From Desulfofarcimen acetoxidans DSM 771 (lineage in GTDB: Bacteria; Bacillota; Desulfotomaculia; Desulfotomaculales; Desulfofarciminaceae): a stretch of DNA of 64,000 bases. Location of the stretch: NCBI RefSeq assembly GCF_000024205.1, contig NC_013216.1, positions 2,976,001 to 3,040,000 of the forward strand. Reading direction: 5' to 3'. Positions 26,091 to 35,047 of the stretch are shown in pieces (the first letter of the stretch is position 1; every line of letters starts with the position of its first letter). The notes beneath the pieces are model-generated. The model was not told where the DNA came from. It worked only from the letters and a program-made list of their open reading frames with translations, and searched no databases. Made by a program: the position numbers and the translations under genes.

Positions 26091-26246
26091 GAAAGTCACC
26101 TTAAACAACTTTCGAGCCAGCCATAGGCACTTGTGCTCGCCGGAAAATATGCAGTACTAACCTTGCTTATGCAACATAAATTCACACTTAAATTAAACAA
26201 TGAGTTATCCACGGATCTATCAAGAGCATAATTTCCTTGAGTACGA
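26091..26246 (+). repeat. Dispersed structured intergenic repeat, copy C (long form)
   Basis: Hairpin GAAAGTC...AACTTTC (26091-26113), GGCACTTGTGC (26126-26136), a left arm with one change, GGAAAATATGC (26142-26152), the box TTATCCACG (26205-26213, 8 of 9 to the DnaA consensus), right arm GCATAATTTCC (26226-26236), and end GAGTACGA (26239-26246). It shares with copy B an extra segment of about 36 bases between the left arm and the box. Located between gmd and the terminator of the wzx unit. Confidence 0.8.
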
Positions 26247-26298
26247 GATAAATTAACTCTATTTATTTTAATCAGCATGCTGCCAGAGTGTTACAGTA

Positions 26299-26336
26299 AA
26301 ATAAAAACCGGTCTAAAAGAAATACTTTTGACCGGC
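26299..26336 (-). terminator. Intrinsic terminator of the ugd-manC-wzx unit
   Basis: CCGGTC / GACCGG (26308-26313 with 26330-26335), extended inward by A/T pairs (TAAAAG with CTTTTG), and a TTTTTATTTT tail on the minus strand. It lies 13 bases after the flippase stop. Confidence 0.82.
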
Positions 26337-26348
26337 TTATCTTCTTTC

Positions 26349-27722
26349 CTAACTAAACAATTCATCCAAAATTCTTCTTTTTTCTTTTGAATAGAAAATA
26401 TAATAAAATTTTATTGGCTCTAACACCGCTCCAAATGATAAAGATACAATATTACCCAAAATCACTCCGGAAACGCCTATTTGCTTTGCCAAATAAATAG
26501 ATATTGGGATATTAATAACTGCGGCAAAAACAGAGAAAATTAATGATGATCTTATTTTTCCTATTCCATTAAATATATAGGCAAAAATACTATTCCAAAC
26601 AAACATAACAGTATATATACCTATTAATAATATAAGCAAAAAAGGAACTTGTATTTTATTACCCATCCATATAGTTATAATTTGCTTGCTAAATAACACT
26701 GTTAAAGCAACACCAATTATAAGCGGGATCATTAGGCACATATGTTTTTTTAAAATTTTAATAATCCACCTGTTGTCTCCCTTTGAGTAGGCGTCTGTAT
26801 ACGCTGACCAAAAAGGACTTAATATGATACTTGCAGCCATTGAAAAAATACTAAATAATTTAAAAGCTATTTGATATGGAGTTACATATGCCGGTCCTAA
26901 AACTTGAGTTATAACAATATTATCCGTGGTAAAAATAATTAATGCGGCAATCTGAATAATAAAAAACTTTATCCCTAAACTTAACAGATCCGGCGCGTAA
27001 TTAAACTTAACGGATTTAAACCGTGGTCTGATGTCCCTGTATTTAGTGAAAAATAAATATATGCTGGCTATAGCTAAAACTGCTGTTGATATTCCGGAAT
27101 AAACCCCGGCTAAAATAATTATTCCGGACATATTACACTTATATAGAATAAACAAAATAATCAAAAAAGCCGTATTGGATATTACTCCAAACAAAGAAGG
27201 CAATACAGCATCCTGAAATGCAAAAGAAATTGATTTTATTAATGAAAGGAAGAAACTTAAAAGGTAAAAAAATACGGTCAAATTCATCAGTTTTCTCAAA
27301 TGATAACTATCAATTACATATGAATTAAAAACTTTATTCCAGTTAATGTATGGAGTAATTGCAAAATAAATTAATAACAAGGTTATAACAAAAATACCTA
27401 TTATAACATAAGAAGTGCTTACATAATCTCTTCCCTTATCTGTGTCCTTTAAGGCAATGGCCTCAGCAAGCCTATTTCTGAGACTCTGTCCCAACCCTAT
27501 ATCAAAAAAATTAATCCATGAAAGTAAGGACAAAATAGTAAGCCACATACCATATATATCTTCTTGTCTTAAATAGTCATACGTTACTCTTATCAGACAA
27601 AAACTCACCAATATGCTTATAAATTTCAAAAGAGCAGAGTAAATAATATTCTTTACTACTTTTGCTGATAGACTATCTCCTGAATAAAAAAGATTTTTAA
27701 TTGTGATAAATAAACCACTCAT
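26349..27722 (-). CDS. wzx: Polysaccharide flippase (Wzx / MATE-like)
   Basis: A 457-residue membrane protein with about 12-14 hydrophobic segments spread evenly. The N-terminal KVVKNIIYSALLKFISILVS followed by IRVTYDYLRQEDIYGMWLTI is the polysaccharide_synt-type start of the MOP superfamily, and DIGLGQSLRNRLAEA is a conserved loop. It would flip undecaprenyl-linked repeat units across the membrane. Downstream of manC, followed by an intrinsic terminator. Confidence 0.88.
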   Translation of the reverse strand: MSGLFITIKNLFYSGDSLSAKVVKNIIYSALLKFISILVSFCLIRVTYDYLRQEDIYGMWLTILSLLSWINFFDIGLGQSLRNRLAEAIALKDTDKGRDYVSTSYVIIGIFVITLLLIYFAITPYINWNKVFNSYVIDSYHLRKLMNLTVFFYLLSFFLSLIKSISFAFQDAVLPSLFGVISNTAFLIILFILYKCNMSGIIILAGVYSGISTAVLAIASIYLFFTKYRDIRPRFKSVKFNYAPDLLSLGIKFFIIQIAALIIFTTDNIVITQVLGPAYVTPYQIAFKLFSIFSMAASIILSPFWSAYTDAYSKGDNRWIIKILKKHMCLMIPLIIGVALTVLFSKQIITIWMGNKIQVPFLLILLIGIYTVMFVWNSIFAYIFNGIGKIRSSLIFSVFAAVINIPISIYLAKQIGVSGVILGNIVSLSFGAVLEPIKFYYIFYSKEKRRILDELFS

Positions 27723-27739
27723 AGTTTATCTTTATTCCT

Positions 27740-29110
27740 TTAGCATCGTCCAAAGTCATCATCAAACCTGACTATATCATCTTCCTCCAGATACTGGCCC
27801 AGTTGAACTTCTATAACTTCCAATAAGACTTTACCGGGGTTTTCCAATCTGTGTTTTAGTCCGGCCTTGACAAAGGTGCTTTCGCCACTTCTCACAAGAT
27901 ACTCATTACCTTCCACGGCGACCTTAGCTGTTCCTTTTACTACTATCCAATGCTCGCTGCGATGATAGTGTAATTGAAAGCTTAGCTTTTTCCCCGGCAG
28001 GACTGTAATACGCTTTATTTTATAATAAAGTCCTTCCTCTAGAATAGTATAGGAGCCCCACGGTCTATATGCGGTTAGATGATAATCCGCTCTGGAATCA
28101 TTAATTTCTTTTAATTTGTTTACTACGTCCTTAACCTTTTGCGAATGTTCTTTTTTGCATATTAGTAAAGCATCTTTTTCATCAACAATAATTAAATCAT
28201 TAACGCCTATTAATGCTACCGCTTTATCTTCATCGGTGTAAAGCAGGTTACTGCTGGATTCAATTAAGATATCTCTGCCAAACGTAATATTACCTTTTTC
28301 ATCACCGGTAAATTCATCATAAAAAGTATCAAAACTACCGAGATCACTCCATTTAACTTCCAAGGGAATAACGGCTATTCGCTGGGATTTTTCCATAATA
28401 CCATAATCAATGGATATATTTGAAACCATCTCATAAGTTTTGTTAATGTCATTTACTTCAAAAGCTTCATATACTTCCTGGTTATATTGTCTGACCTCTG
28501 CTTCAAAAATGTCTGTTCTGAACATAAACATCCCGCTATTCCATAAGTAGCCCTTTTCCAGGTAGTTTACCGCGGTTTTATGATCCGGCTTTTCCTTGAA
28601 TTCATCAACCTGATAACCTATTGACAGCGGATCTTTGGGTTTGATATAGCCATAGCCGGTATGAGGTTTGCTTGGACGGACACCATAGGTGATAATATAT
28701 TCATTGGTTAGTTGTTGACCTTTTTGAACAGTATGAACAAATTTATGTTCATCTTCAATTAAATGATCAGACGGAAAGACCGCTACTATATCTTCAGCAA
28801 ACTTTTGAATCTCTTTTACGCCGTAATATATGGCGGGTAAAGTATTTTTGCCTGACGGCTCAATTAAAATATTATTTTCGTTAAATCTATACCCCAGTTC
28901 TTCAATCTGTCCCAAAACTAAATATTTATAATTATTATTTGTTACGATATATATTTCGGCTAGACCAGTTAATTTCAAGCATCTTTCTAAAGACATTTGA
29001 AAAATAGATTTATCCATATTATTCAACTTCAAAAACTGTTTGGGAAAATAAGTTCTGCTAAGAGGCCATAGTCTGGTACCACTGCCGCCAGCCAGAATAA
29101 TAGCTTTCAT
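27740..29110 (-). CDS. manC: Mannose-1-phosphate guanylyltransferase / mannose-6-phosphate isomerase (type II)
   Basis: A 456-residue bifunctional enzyme. The nucleotidyltransferase domain has ILAGGSGTRLWPLSRTYFPKQFL (signature) and AVFPSDHLI. The C-terminal cupin isomerase domain starts around residue 340 with RPWGSYTILEEG, then LSFQLHYHRSEHWIVVKGTA and GQYLEEDDIVRFDDDFGR. It makes GDP-mannose for the gmd/fcl pathway. AAGGTGAG lies at good spacing from ATG 29110. Confidence 0.96.
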   Translation of the reverse strand: MKAIILAGGSGTRLWPLSRTYFPKQFLKLNNMDKSIFQMSLERCLKLTGLAEIYIVTNNNYKYLVLGQIEELGYRFNENNILIEPSGKNTLPAIYYGVKEIQKFAEDIVAVFPSDHLIEDEHKFVHTVQKGQQLTNEYIITYGVRPSKPHTGYGYIKPKDPLSIGYQVDEFKEKPDHKTAVNYLEKGYLWNSGMFMFRTDIFEAEVRQYNQEVYEAFEVNDINKTYEMVSNISIDYGIMEKSQRIAVIPLEVKWSDLGSFDTFYDEFTGDEKGNITFGRDILIESSSNLLYTDEDKAVALIGVNDLIIVDEKDALLICKKEHSQKVKDVVNKLKEINDSRADYHLTAYRPWGSYTILEEGLYYKIKRITVLPGKKLSFQLHYHRSEHWIVVKGTAKVAVEGNEYLVRSGESTFVKAGLKHRLENPGKVLLEVIEVQLGQYLEEDDIVRFDDDFGRC

Positions 29111-29184
29111 TATTCACTCACCTTAATTAATCAACAAAAATTTTCTGCTTTCTTCCAATGCACTGATGGATTAATCTCTTAAGA

Positions 29185-30597
29185 TTATCTCCCTACACCT
29201 TGATATGTAAAACCATTCTTTTCAAAGTCATCCTTATTAAACATATTTCTCCCGTCAATGAATATTTTCTGACGCATTAATCCACCAACTTTCTCCCAAT
29301 CAACAGAAGAGAACTCCAACCAGTCTGTAATTAAGACCAGAGCATCGCAATCCCTGCTTAATTCCAATACGCCATTGCAGCACTCCACATCTAACTCGGG
29401 AAATTGCCGCTGAAATCTAATCAAAGCAACCGGATCGTAAGCCTTAACCCTAGCTCCCAATTCAATTAATTTTTCAATTATATTTATAGAAGGTGCATCC
29501 CTTAAGTCATCAGTATTGGGCTTAAAAGCTAAACCTAATAACCCGACAGTACAACCCCGAATGACTTTTAAAATCATCTGTAATTTTTCCATAACCACAA
29601 ATCTCTGGCAGTAATTCACTTTAATAGCCGCTTGAAGCAGATCCATTGAATAACTATATTGAGATGCCATATACATAATAGCTTTTGTATCCTTACCGAA
29701 ACAACTGCCGCCCCAACCTAAGCCGGCTTCCAAATAGCGAGTACCTATACGCTTATCAAATCCAATCCCCCTGGCAACATCTTTAATGTCCGCCCCCACC
29801 TTTTCAGACAACCCGGCAAACTCGTTGATAAAGGAAACTTTCATAGCCAGAAACGCATTGGCAGCATATTTTATTAATTCGGCACTGGTAGGATTAGTAG
29901 TAATAAAAGCCGGTACTTCGTAAGCCATCGGGCGGGAAATGCCGGGTGGTGGAGTAAAAGTTTGCTCTAGAATAGGAGCATAAAGCTGTCTTAGAACATT
30001 GATGGAATGTGTATCATTAGCTCCCACCACTATTCGATCAGGATAGAGAGTATCGATAATGGCAGCCCCTTCTCTCAGAAACTCGGGATTGGAAGCTACA
30101 AAAAAATTATATTTTAAGCCGCGCCTTTCCAACCTTGTTTTAACAATGGTCTCCACCCGACGCGCCGAACCAATCAATACGGTGGACTTATTTACAATTA
30201 CAGGCTGGCAGTCTTTATTTAGAATATCTCCGATCTCCTCAGCAACTTTTTCAACGGCAGATAAATCAGCGTCACCATTAATCTTAGAAGGGGTGCCAAC
30301 AGCGATAATAACAACATCCACATCATCAAAGGCATCTATTAAACACGTGCTGAAAGCTAAATTTCTTTTGACATCTCTCAATAATTTTTGCAAACCAGGC
30401 TCATAAATTGTTGCCTCTCCTGCATTAAGACTATCAATAATTTTATGATTCCGATCCACACAGGTTATCTTATGTCCCAGGTAAGCCAGGCAAACACTGG
30501 TAGTCAACCCCACATAGCCGGCACCTATGATCACAACCTTTAATTGAGCTTGATTATTCGCAATTACAAATATCCCTCTAATACCTCCTTTCTCCAT
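29185..30597 (-). CDS. ugd: UDP-glucose 6-dehydrogenase
   Basis: A 470-residue NAD-dependent dehydrogenase that oxidises UDP-glucose to UDP-glucuronate. Seen: VVIIGAGYVGLTTSVCLAYLG, AVGTPSKINGDADLS, SNPEFLREGAAI, and GLGWGGSCFGKDTKA containing the catalytic Cys. The frame continues upstream to 30654 with hydrophobic residues that look non-coding; ATG 30597 is chosen. GGAGGT lies just inside this start, so translation may begin still later at a non-standard codon. It opens the ugd-manC-wzx unit and is divergent from an MBOAT gene. Confidence 0.94.
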   Translation of the reverse strand: MEKGGIRGIFVIANNQAQLKVVIIGAGYVGLTTSVCLAYLGHKITCVDRNHKIIDSLNAGEATIYEPGLQKLLRDVKRNLAFSTCLIDAFDDVDVVIIAVGTPSKINGDADLSAVEKVAEEIGDILNKDCQPVIVNKSTVLIGSARRVETIVKTRLERRGLKYNFFVASNPEFLREGAAIIDTLYPDRIVVGANDTHSINVLRQLYAPILEQTFTPPPGISRPMAYEVPAFITTNPTSAELIKYAANAFLAMKVSFINEFAGLSEKVGADIKDVARGIGFDKRIGTRYLEAGLGWGGSCFGKDTKAIMYMASQYSYSMDLLQAAIKVNYCQRFVVMEKLQMILKVIRGCTVGLLGLAFKPNTDDLRDAPSINIIEKLIELGARVKAYDPVALIRFQRQFPELDVECCNGVLELSRDCDALVLITDWLEFSSVDWEKVGGLMRQKIFIDGRNMFNKDDFEKNGFTYQGVGR

Positions 30598-30707
30598 CTG
30601 CTTTGTGATAATATATGTTATTACAATAAATGTTGTGATAAAAAGCAGAGGCATATTCTTGACTTATATCAATATAATTAAATATCAACATAAAAGGGGA
30701 CGAATAG

Positions 30708-32252
30708 ATGTTATTCAATTCTTATGTCTTTCTAATCGTCTTTCTACCAATCACTATGCTTATCTTTTGTATTTTTACCAGACAAAAGAATCAACATATC
30801 ATTATTGGGTGGTTGGTAATCACGTCCTTGTTCTTTTATGCTTGGTGGAACCCCATTTATTTGACATTAATACTGTCATCAATTCTATTTAACTATGCTC
30901 TCGGTTTCTGTCTTACCCATACAGGCAGCGTTTGCAGAAAAAAATTAATCATGGTATTCGGAATCTCAGTCAATTTAGGTGTATTAGGCTACTTCAAGTA
31001 TACAAATTTTTTCATTGACCTATTAAATAATGTTGCCTATACAACTTATACACTTCCAAGAATTATTTTGCCACTGGCAATCTCATTCTTCACATTCACT
31101 CAGATTGCTTACTTAGTTGATACTTATCGGGGTGGTACCCCAAAACACAGCTTCTTGGATTACTGTCTTTTTGTCACCTTTTTTCCTCACCTCATAGCCG
31201 GTCCTATTGTACGCCATTGGGAGATATTTCCCCAAATTACCGATAAAAAATTCCGCTTTTTCCACGAGGATTTTAGTGTTGGCCTAACCATTTTTTTGAT
31301 CGGGTTGTTTAAGAAAGTGTTATTTGCTGACACTATCGCTATCTATGCCACACCGGTGTTTAGCGCCGCAGCAAATTGCACACAGGTAACCTTTTTCGAA
31401 GCATGGGGTGGAATACTGGCCTACACACTGCAGATATACTTTGACTTTTCGGGATACTCGGACATGGCTATTGGTCTTGCCAGAATGTTTGGCATCAAGT
31501 TTCCCGTTAACTTTAATTCACCTTATAAAGCAACAAGCATCATCGATTTTTGGAGACGCTGGCACATCACTCTATCCCGTTTCCTACGCGACTATCTGTA
31601 CATTCCGCTGGGCGGCAGCCTAAAGGGCAGCACCCGCAGGTACATAAATCTCATGATTACCATGATATTAGGCGGACTATGGCACGGGGCAAACTTGACA
31701 TTTGTGTTCTGGGGAACCTTGCATGGCTTTTACCTGATTGTTAATCATGCTTGGCGGGCTTTCCTAAAAGCTATTGGGTTTAAAAGCACTGCAAATAATT
31801 GGTTGGGCATAAGCTTTAATAAAATACTAACATTTCTTGCGGTGGCTGTAGGATGGGTCTTCTTTAGATCGGAAAGTCCCAGTGCTGCCATAGCAATACT
31901 TTACGGCATGATGGGAAAAAATGGAATATCGTTTCCGCCGGTATTGCAAGGTCATTTAGGTTCGTTTGAATCCTTTTTTAGTTCCTTGGGAGTTACTTTT
32001 AATGGGTTCGGCGCCTTTGAGGGAAGAGGATTTTTTTTGATCTTTATTCTACTCGGAATTGTTTGGTTTACCCCAAACACACAAGAATGGATGGCACATA
32101 TGAATCCGGCCCTTGAACCCGTTAAAAATCCGGCGCGTCTCCAATGGAAACCAACATTCACCGTTGGAATTGTACTCGGAATATTACTTTTCTTTGTTGT
32201 GCAAAGCTACTTTACACTAACTCCAAGTGAATTCTTATATTTTAATTTTTGA
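30708..32252 (+). CDS. MBOAT-family O-acyltransferase (AlgI-like), module 1
   Basis: A 514-residue membrane-bound O-acyltransferase. Blocks: NYALGFCL, GYFKYTNFFIDLLNN, LPLAISFFTFTQIAYLVDTY, FDFSGYSDMAIGLARMFGI, FWRRWHITLSRFLRDYLYIPLGG, and LGGLWHGANLTFVFWGTLHG with the invariant WHG histidine. It passes acetyl or acyl groups across the membrane to polysaccharide hydroxyls. GGGG and ATG 30708 are well spaced. It overlaps the following frame at 32249-32252 and forms a two-gene plus-strand island in a minus-strand locus. Confidence 0.94.
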   Translation: MLFNSYVFLIVFLPITMLIFCIFTRQKNQHIIIGWLVITSLFFYAWWNPIYLTLILSSILFNYALGFCLTHTGSVCRKKLIMVFGISVNLGVLGYFKYTNFFIDLLNNVAYTTYTLPRIILPLAISFFTFTQIAYLVDTYRGGTPKHSFLDYCLFVTFFPHLIAGPIVRHWEIFPQITDKKFRFFHEDFSVGLTIFLIGLFKKVLFADTIAIYATPVFSAAANCTQVTFFEAWGGILAYTLQIYFDFSGYSDMAIGLARMFGIKFPVNFNSPYKATSIIDFWRRWHITLSRFLRDYLYIPLGGSLKGSTRRYINLMITMILGGLWHGANLTFVFWGTLHGFYLIVNHAWRAFLKAIGFKSTANNWLGISFNKILTFLAVAVGWVFFRSESPSAAIAILYGMMGKNGISFPPVLQGHLGSFESFFSSLGVTFNGFGAFEGRGFFLIFILLGIVWFTPNTQEWMAHMNPALEPVKNPARLQWKPTFTVGIVLGILLFFVVQSYFTLTPSEFLYFNF

Positions 32253-32263
32253 GAGTGAGGAAT

Positions 32264-33232
32264 ATGAAATACTACAAATATTATATGTTTATTTTTATGG
32301 GGTTCCTTCTTGCAGTTTTAATATGGGTAGGACTCGTTCGGTTCCAAACAGGCGCTCCAACAGAGTCAACACGTTGGATTCATGAAGTAAGAAAAATTAA
32401 AAACACAATCGCTCATTCAAAACACTCACCTAAGATAATCGTCTTATCAGGATCCAATTCACTGTTTGGAATTAAATCTCAGATGATTGAACAGGAATTA
32501 GGCATATCTGCTGTCAATATGGCAATTCATGCCGGTTTGCAGTTGGACTACATCCTAAAACAAGCACATAGTATCGCAAAGAAAGGAGATATCATCCTGC
32601 TGCCCTTAGAGTATGAACTTTACAATTATACCGGAGCTCCCGATGAAATCCTTGTAGATTATGTCTTCGCCCGTGATCCTCAATATCTTCGTGATCTAAC
32701 TATTTTTGAGCATACGCGCTTTATATTTTCTATTCCCCCGAAACGTCTTATTACCGGCGTTATAAGCAAAATGCATACGCCGTCACCTATTAATCGCACA
32801 TACCAATCTAAAACCATTAATGCCAATGGAGATGAAACAAATAACCGGGAATCCGACAGGACTCCCACACAAGAAGAAAATATAGGTAGAACCCCCCTTA
32901 AATCCATTACTGAGGGGATCCCCGCAGATACATTGGCCTGGGAAAAATTAAAGGTGTTTAATAAATGGTGCAATAGTCAGGGTATAACCTTGCTCGCTAC
33001 TTTTCCCTGCACAGTTTACTATCCTGAATACGACAAATTACCAAAAGAAAATGCCTTTAAGCACATTACACAGTTTTACCACGACATTAATGTTCCTGTA
33101 CTTGGCTCACCCCAGGACTTCATGTACGACAGATCGTCATTTTACGACACGAATTACCACCTAACTGACCGTGCTATGGTGCACAGAACCGGACAAATTA
33201 TTCTTCTTCTCAGACCATATGTAGAAAGGTAA
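32264..33232 (+). CDS. SGNH/DltD-like O-acylation partner protein, module 1
   Basis: A 322-residue protein with one N-terminal membrane anchor (MFIFMGFLLAVLIWVGLV). IIVLSGSNSLFGIKSQ offers a Ser in a GSNS block where SGNH hydrolases have GDS. SFYDTNYHLTDRAMVHR near the C-terminus gives the Asp-x-x-His of the last block. These fit an extracellular SGNH-type acyltransferase that works with the MBOAT, but overall similarity to AlgJ/AlgX or DltD is weak. The frame opens at TTG 32249 overlapping the MBOAT stop; ATG 32264 is chosen with TGAGGAA just upstream. A strong terminator follows. Confidence 0.7.
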   Translation: MKYYKYYMFIFMGFLLAVLIWVGLVRFQTGAPTESTRWIHEVRKIKNTIAHSKHSPKIIVLSGSNSLFGIKSQMIEQELGISAVNMAIHAGLQLDYILKQAHSIAKKGDIILLPLEYELYNYTGAPDEILVDYVFARDPQYLRDLTIFEHTRFIFSIPPKRLITGVISKMHTPSPINRTYQSKTINANGDETNNRESDRTPTQEENIGRTPLKSITEGIPADTLAWEKLKVFNKWCNSQGITLLATFPCTVYYPEYDKLPKENAFKHITQFYHDINVPVLGSPQDFMYDRSSFYDTNYHLTDRAMVHRTGQIILLLRPYVER

Positions 33233-33233
33233 T

Positions 33234-33281
33234 AAAAAAACCTGAAAAACACTTATAGCTAAGTGTTTTTCAGGTTTTTTT
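33234..33281. terminator. Strong bidirectional intrinsic terminator
   Basis: Perfect 15-bp stem (33241-33255 with 33260-33274), TAGC tetraloop, A-run before and T-run after. It ends module 1 on the plus strand and could also stop minus-strand transcription from the haloperoxidase gene. Confidence 0.95.
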
Positions 33282-33370
33282 ATTTAGAAGACATGCACCA
33301 CTATAGAAAATATACCAACCGTAAAGGAAAGATGAAAAAGTATTTTTTATACATGAAACAGAACAGCATA

Positions 33371-34942
33371 TTAGATTATTATGGTAGTCCCGTCAAACTT
33401 GGTGAAGGAGAATCCGCTAAAATCCTCATTATAGGTATCCCTGTAATCCTCCAGGATCCTGATAGCCACTGCCTCACCCAGCTTTATGCCCTCGCTTGCG
33501 TCGCTACGCCAGTGTATGCCTGCAAAATTCCGGCCTATGGCAATATTTGCAGCCAGTTTGTTCAATTCCCCACCTACCGCCAAAGGTGGTCCTGAGTAAG
33601 GAAGCAGCGAGAGACCATCAGCACTGGCTAAAACCGGATTGGGTATGACAAAAGATTCATTAAAGAACGCCTTAAGCATGGTAACTCCCGCCCCAGTATA
33701 AACGGCGTGACCAGAGGGGTAGGACGGATGGGTCGGGCAGCCTTCTACAAAGGCCTGAGGCAGCAGGTATGTGCCGTATTTGTTGAAGATCTCGGAAACC
33801 GCCTGCGAATTAAACAATTGCGAGTTGATCGGGTAGTCAGAGGCACCCGTCAAGAGGTTTTGAACACGTCCTCCATACTCCTCGGGACGGAGCTGACGAT
33901 GGACCAGGAATTTCTGGAACCAGGCTGCTTCCAGCGCTACCCGCGCCGCCCGGGCCACAAAATCCAGAATATGTGGGATGCCGAAGGTGGTAAAACCAAG
34001 CTGAGTTGCTGAACGCAGATAGGGATTGGTTTGAGCCAGGGCGTCCTTCCCATAGCCAAGCAGTATCAAACAAGCAGTGAGAACACCCTGGCAGGAGAAA
34101 TCCCGGTGCACCCATTCGCCCAAATCACGTCCGCTGCGGATATAGCGAAGCACGGGGTCGAATTGATTCTGGGCTGCCGGAGCAAATCCGTTCTGGATGT
34201 TCAACCATTCCTCATACATGGTCAGGTGGTCGTCACCGACTATTGTGGTACGCTGTCGCTGGGCAAACTTGGCGGCCCCAAAGGGAATGTCTTGCCACAA
34301 AAACTGAGAAATATATGGTCCCACCAGGTCACCTGGCATATTCCCGCGGAACAGGGTTCCCGTAGTGACCTCACCATTGAGTTTTGGCCCAGGAAAATCC
34401 GCAAATCCCGACAGATCAGATGCAGCCGCGATAGTCAACGGATTGGTATTATAGTCCATGAAATACACATCCCGGGTTAAGGCCTGCCAGTAAAGCTCTG
34501 CCATTTCGCTGGCAATTTGGGCACTGCTGAAGGCTGGTGGTGCAATCAAACTCAAATGATGAGAATCTGGTCCCGCCAGCTCAAAGGCATAAGCAGCCTG
34601 GGGGTTGGTGAGCTTGGTAACACCTCCCAAAGGTATGCTTTCAAAATCCTCCGGGTTACCAGTGGTTAATGCCTCAATCATGGCTTGATAAGCATTGAGG
34701 TTAACCTCGCCCAGCTGATTATGTGGTAACGCCTTAGAATAGTTACCAATCTTATTGGGATACAAAAATTCATCACCATTGCATGGATGGCCCGGGAGAG
34801 GAAGATTCCTTTGAAATAGCGTTGCGTCCTGACGAACTTGAAATGCCTCCTGACGGCGCTTTCGCGCACCAGCTGGTCCAATATCACACGACTCCCCCAG
34901 GTTCAAGTTCAATTCATTAGGCGACGAACCTTGACCGCTCAT
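33371..34942 (-). CDS. Vanadium-dependent haloperoxidase, bromoperoxidase-type
   Basis: A 523-residue protein that would oxidise halide with H2O2 using bound vanadate. The vanadate site is complete: Lys344 (FQKFLVHRQLRPEE) with Arg352 at +8, Ser410-Gly411-His412 in HPSYPSGHA, and Arg471 and His477 in IGRNFAGIHWRSDASEG. The His five residues before the Ser corresponds to the bromoperoxidase-type second histidine (Phe in fungal chloroperoxidase). No signal peptide, so probably cytoplasmic or released. The coding sequence looks GC-richer than the polysaccharide genes around it, suggesting transfer. GGAG spaced from ATG 34942 supports the start. Confidence 0.9.
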   Translation of the reverse strand: MSGQGSSPNELNLNLGESCDIGPAGARKRRQEAFQVRQDATLFQRNLPLPGHPCNGDEFLYPNKIGNYSKALPHNQLGEVNLNAYQAMIEALTTGNPEDFESIPLGGVTKLTNPQAAYAFELAGPDSHHLSLIAPPAFSSAQIASEMAELYWQALTRDVYFMDYNTNPLTIAAASDLSGFADFPGPKLNGEVTTGTLFRGNMPGDLVGPYISQFLWQDIPFGAAKFAQRQRTTIVGDDHLTMYEEWLNIQNGFAPAAQNQFDPVLRYIRSGRDLGEWVHRDFSCQGVLTACLILLGYGKDALAQTNPYLRSATQLGFTTFGIPHILDFVARAARVALEAAWFQKFLVHRQLRPEEYGGRVQNLLTGASDYPINSQLFNSQAVSEIFNKYGTYLLPQAFVEGCPTHPSYPSGHAVYTGAGVTMLKAFFNESFVIPNPVLASADGLSLLPYSGPPLAVGGELNKLAANIAIGRNFAGIHWRSDASEGIKLGEAVAIRILEDYRDTYNEDFSGFSFTKFDGTTIII

Positions 34943-35047
34943 TTGGGGCTCACTCCTTTATCCATAATTTAACTTAATTTACTGCATTTATATTATGATA
35001 AAAGACCTGAGTCTGTGATTTTTAAAAATAATAATTTAGAAATTACT

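Noticed and set aside
26096..26278. 60-codon minus-strand frame across repeat copy C
   Set aside because: The sequence is explained by the structured repeat; there is no ribosome site and the frame is not kept in the other copies.
33707..34480. Plus-strand open frames of about 100-149 codons opposite the haloperoxidase
   Set aside because: They arise from the GC-rich antisense of a gene whose active-site residues are all intact; no supporting motif.
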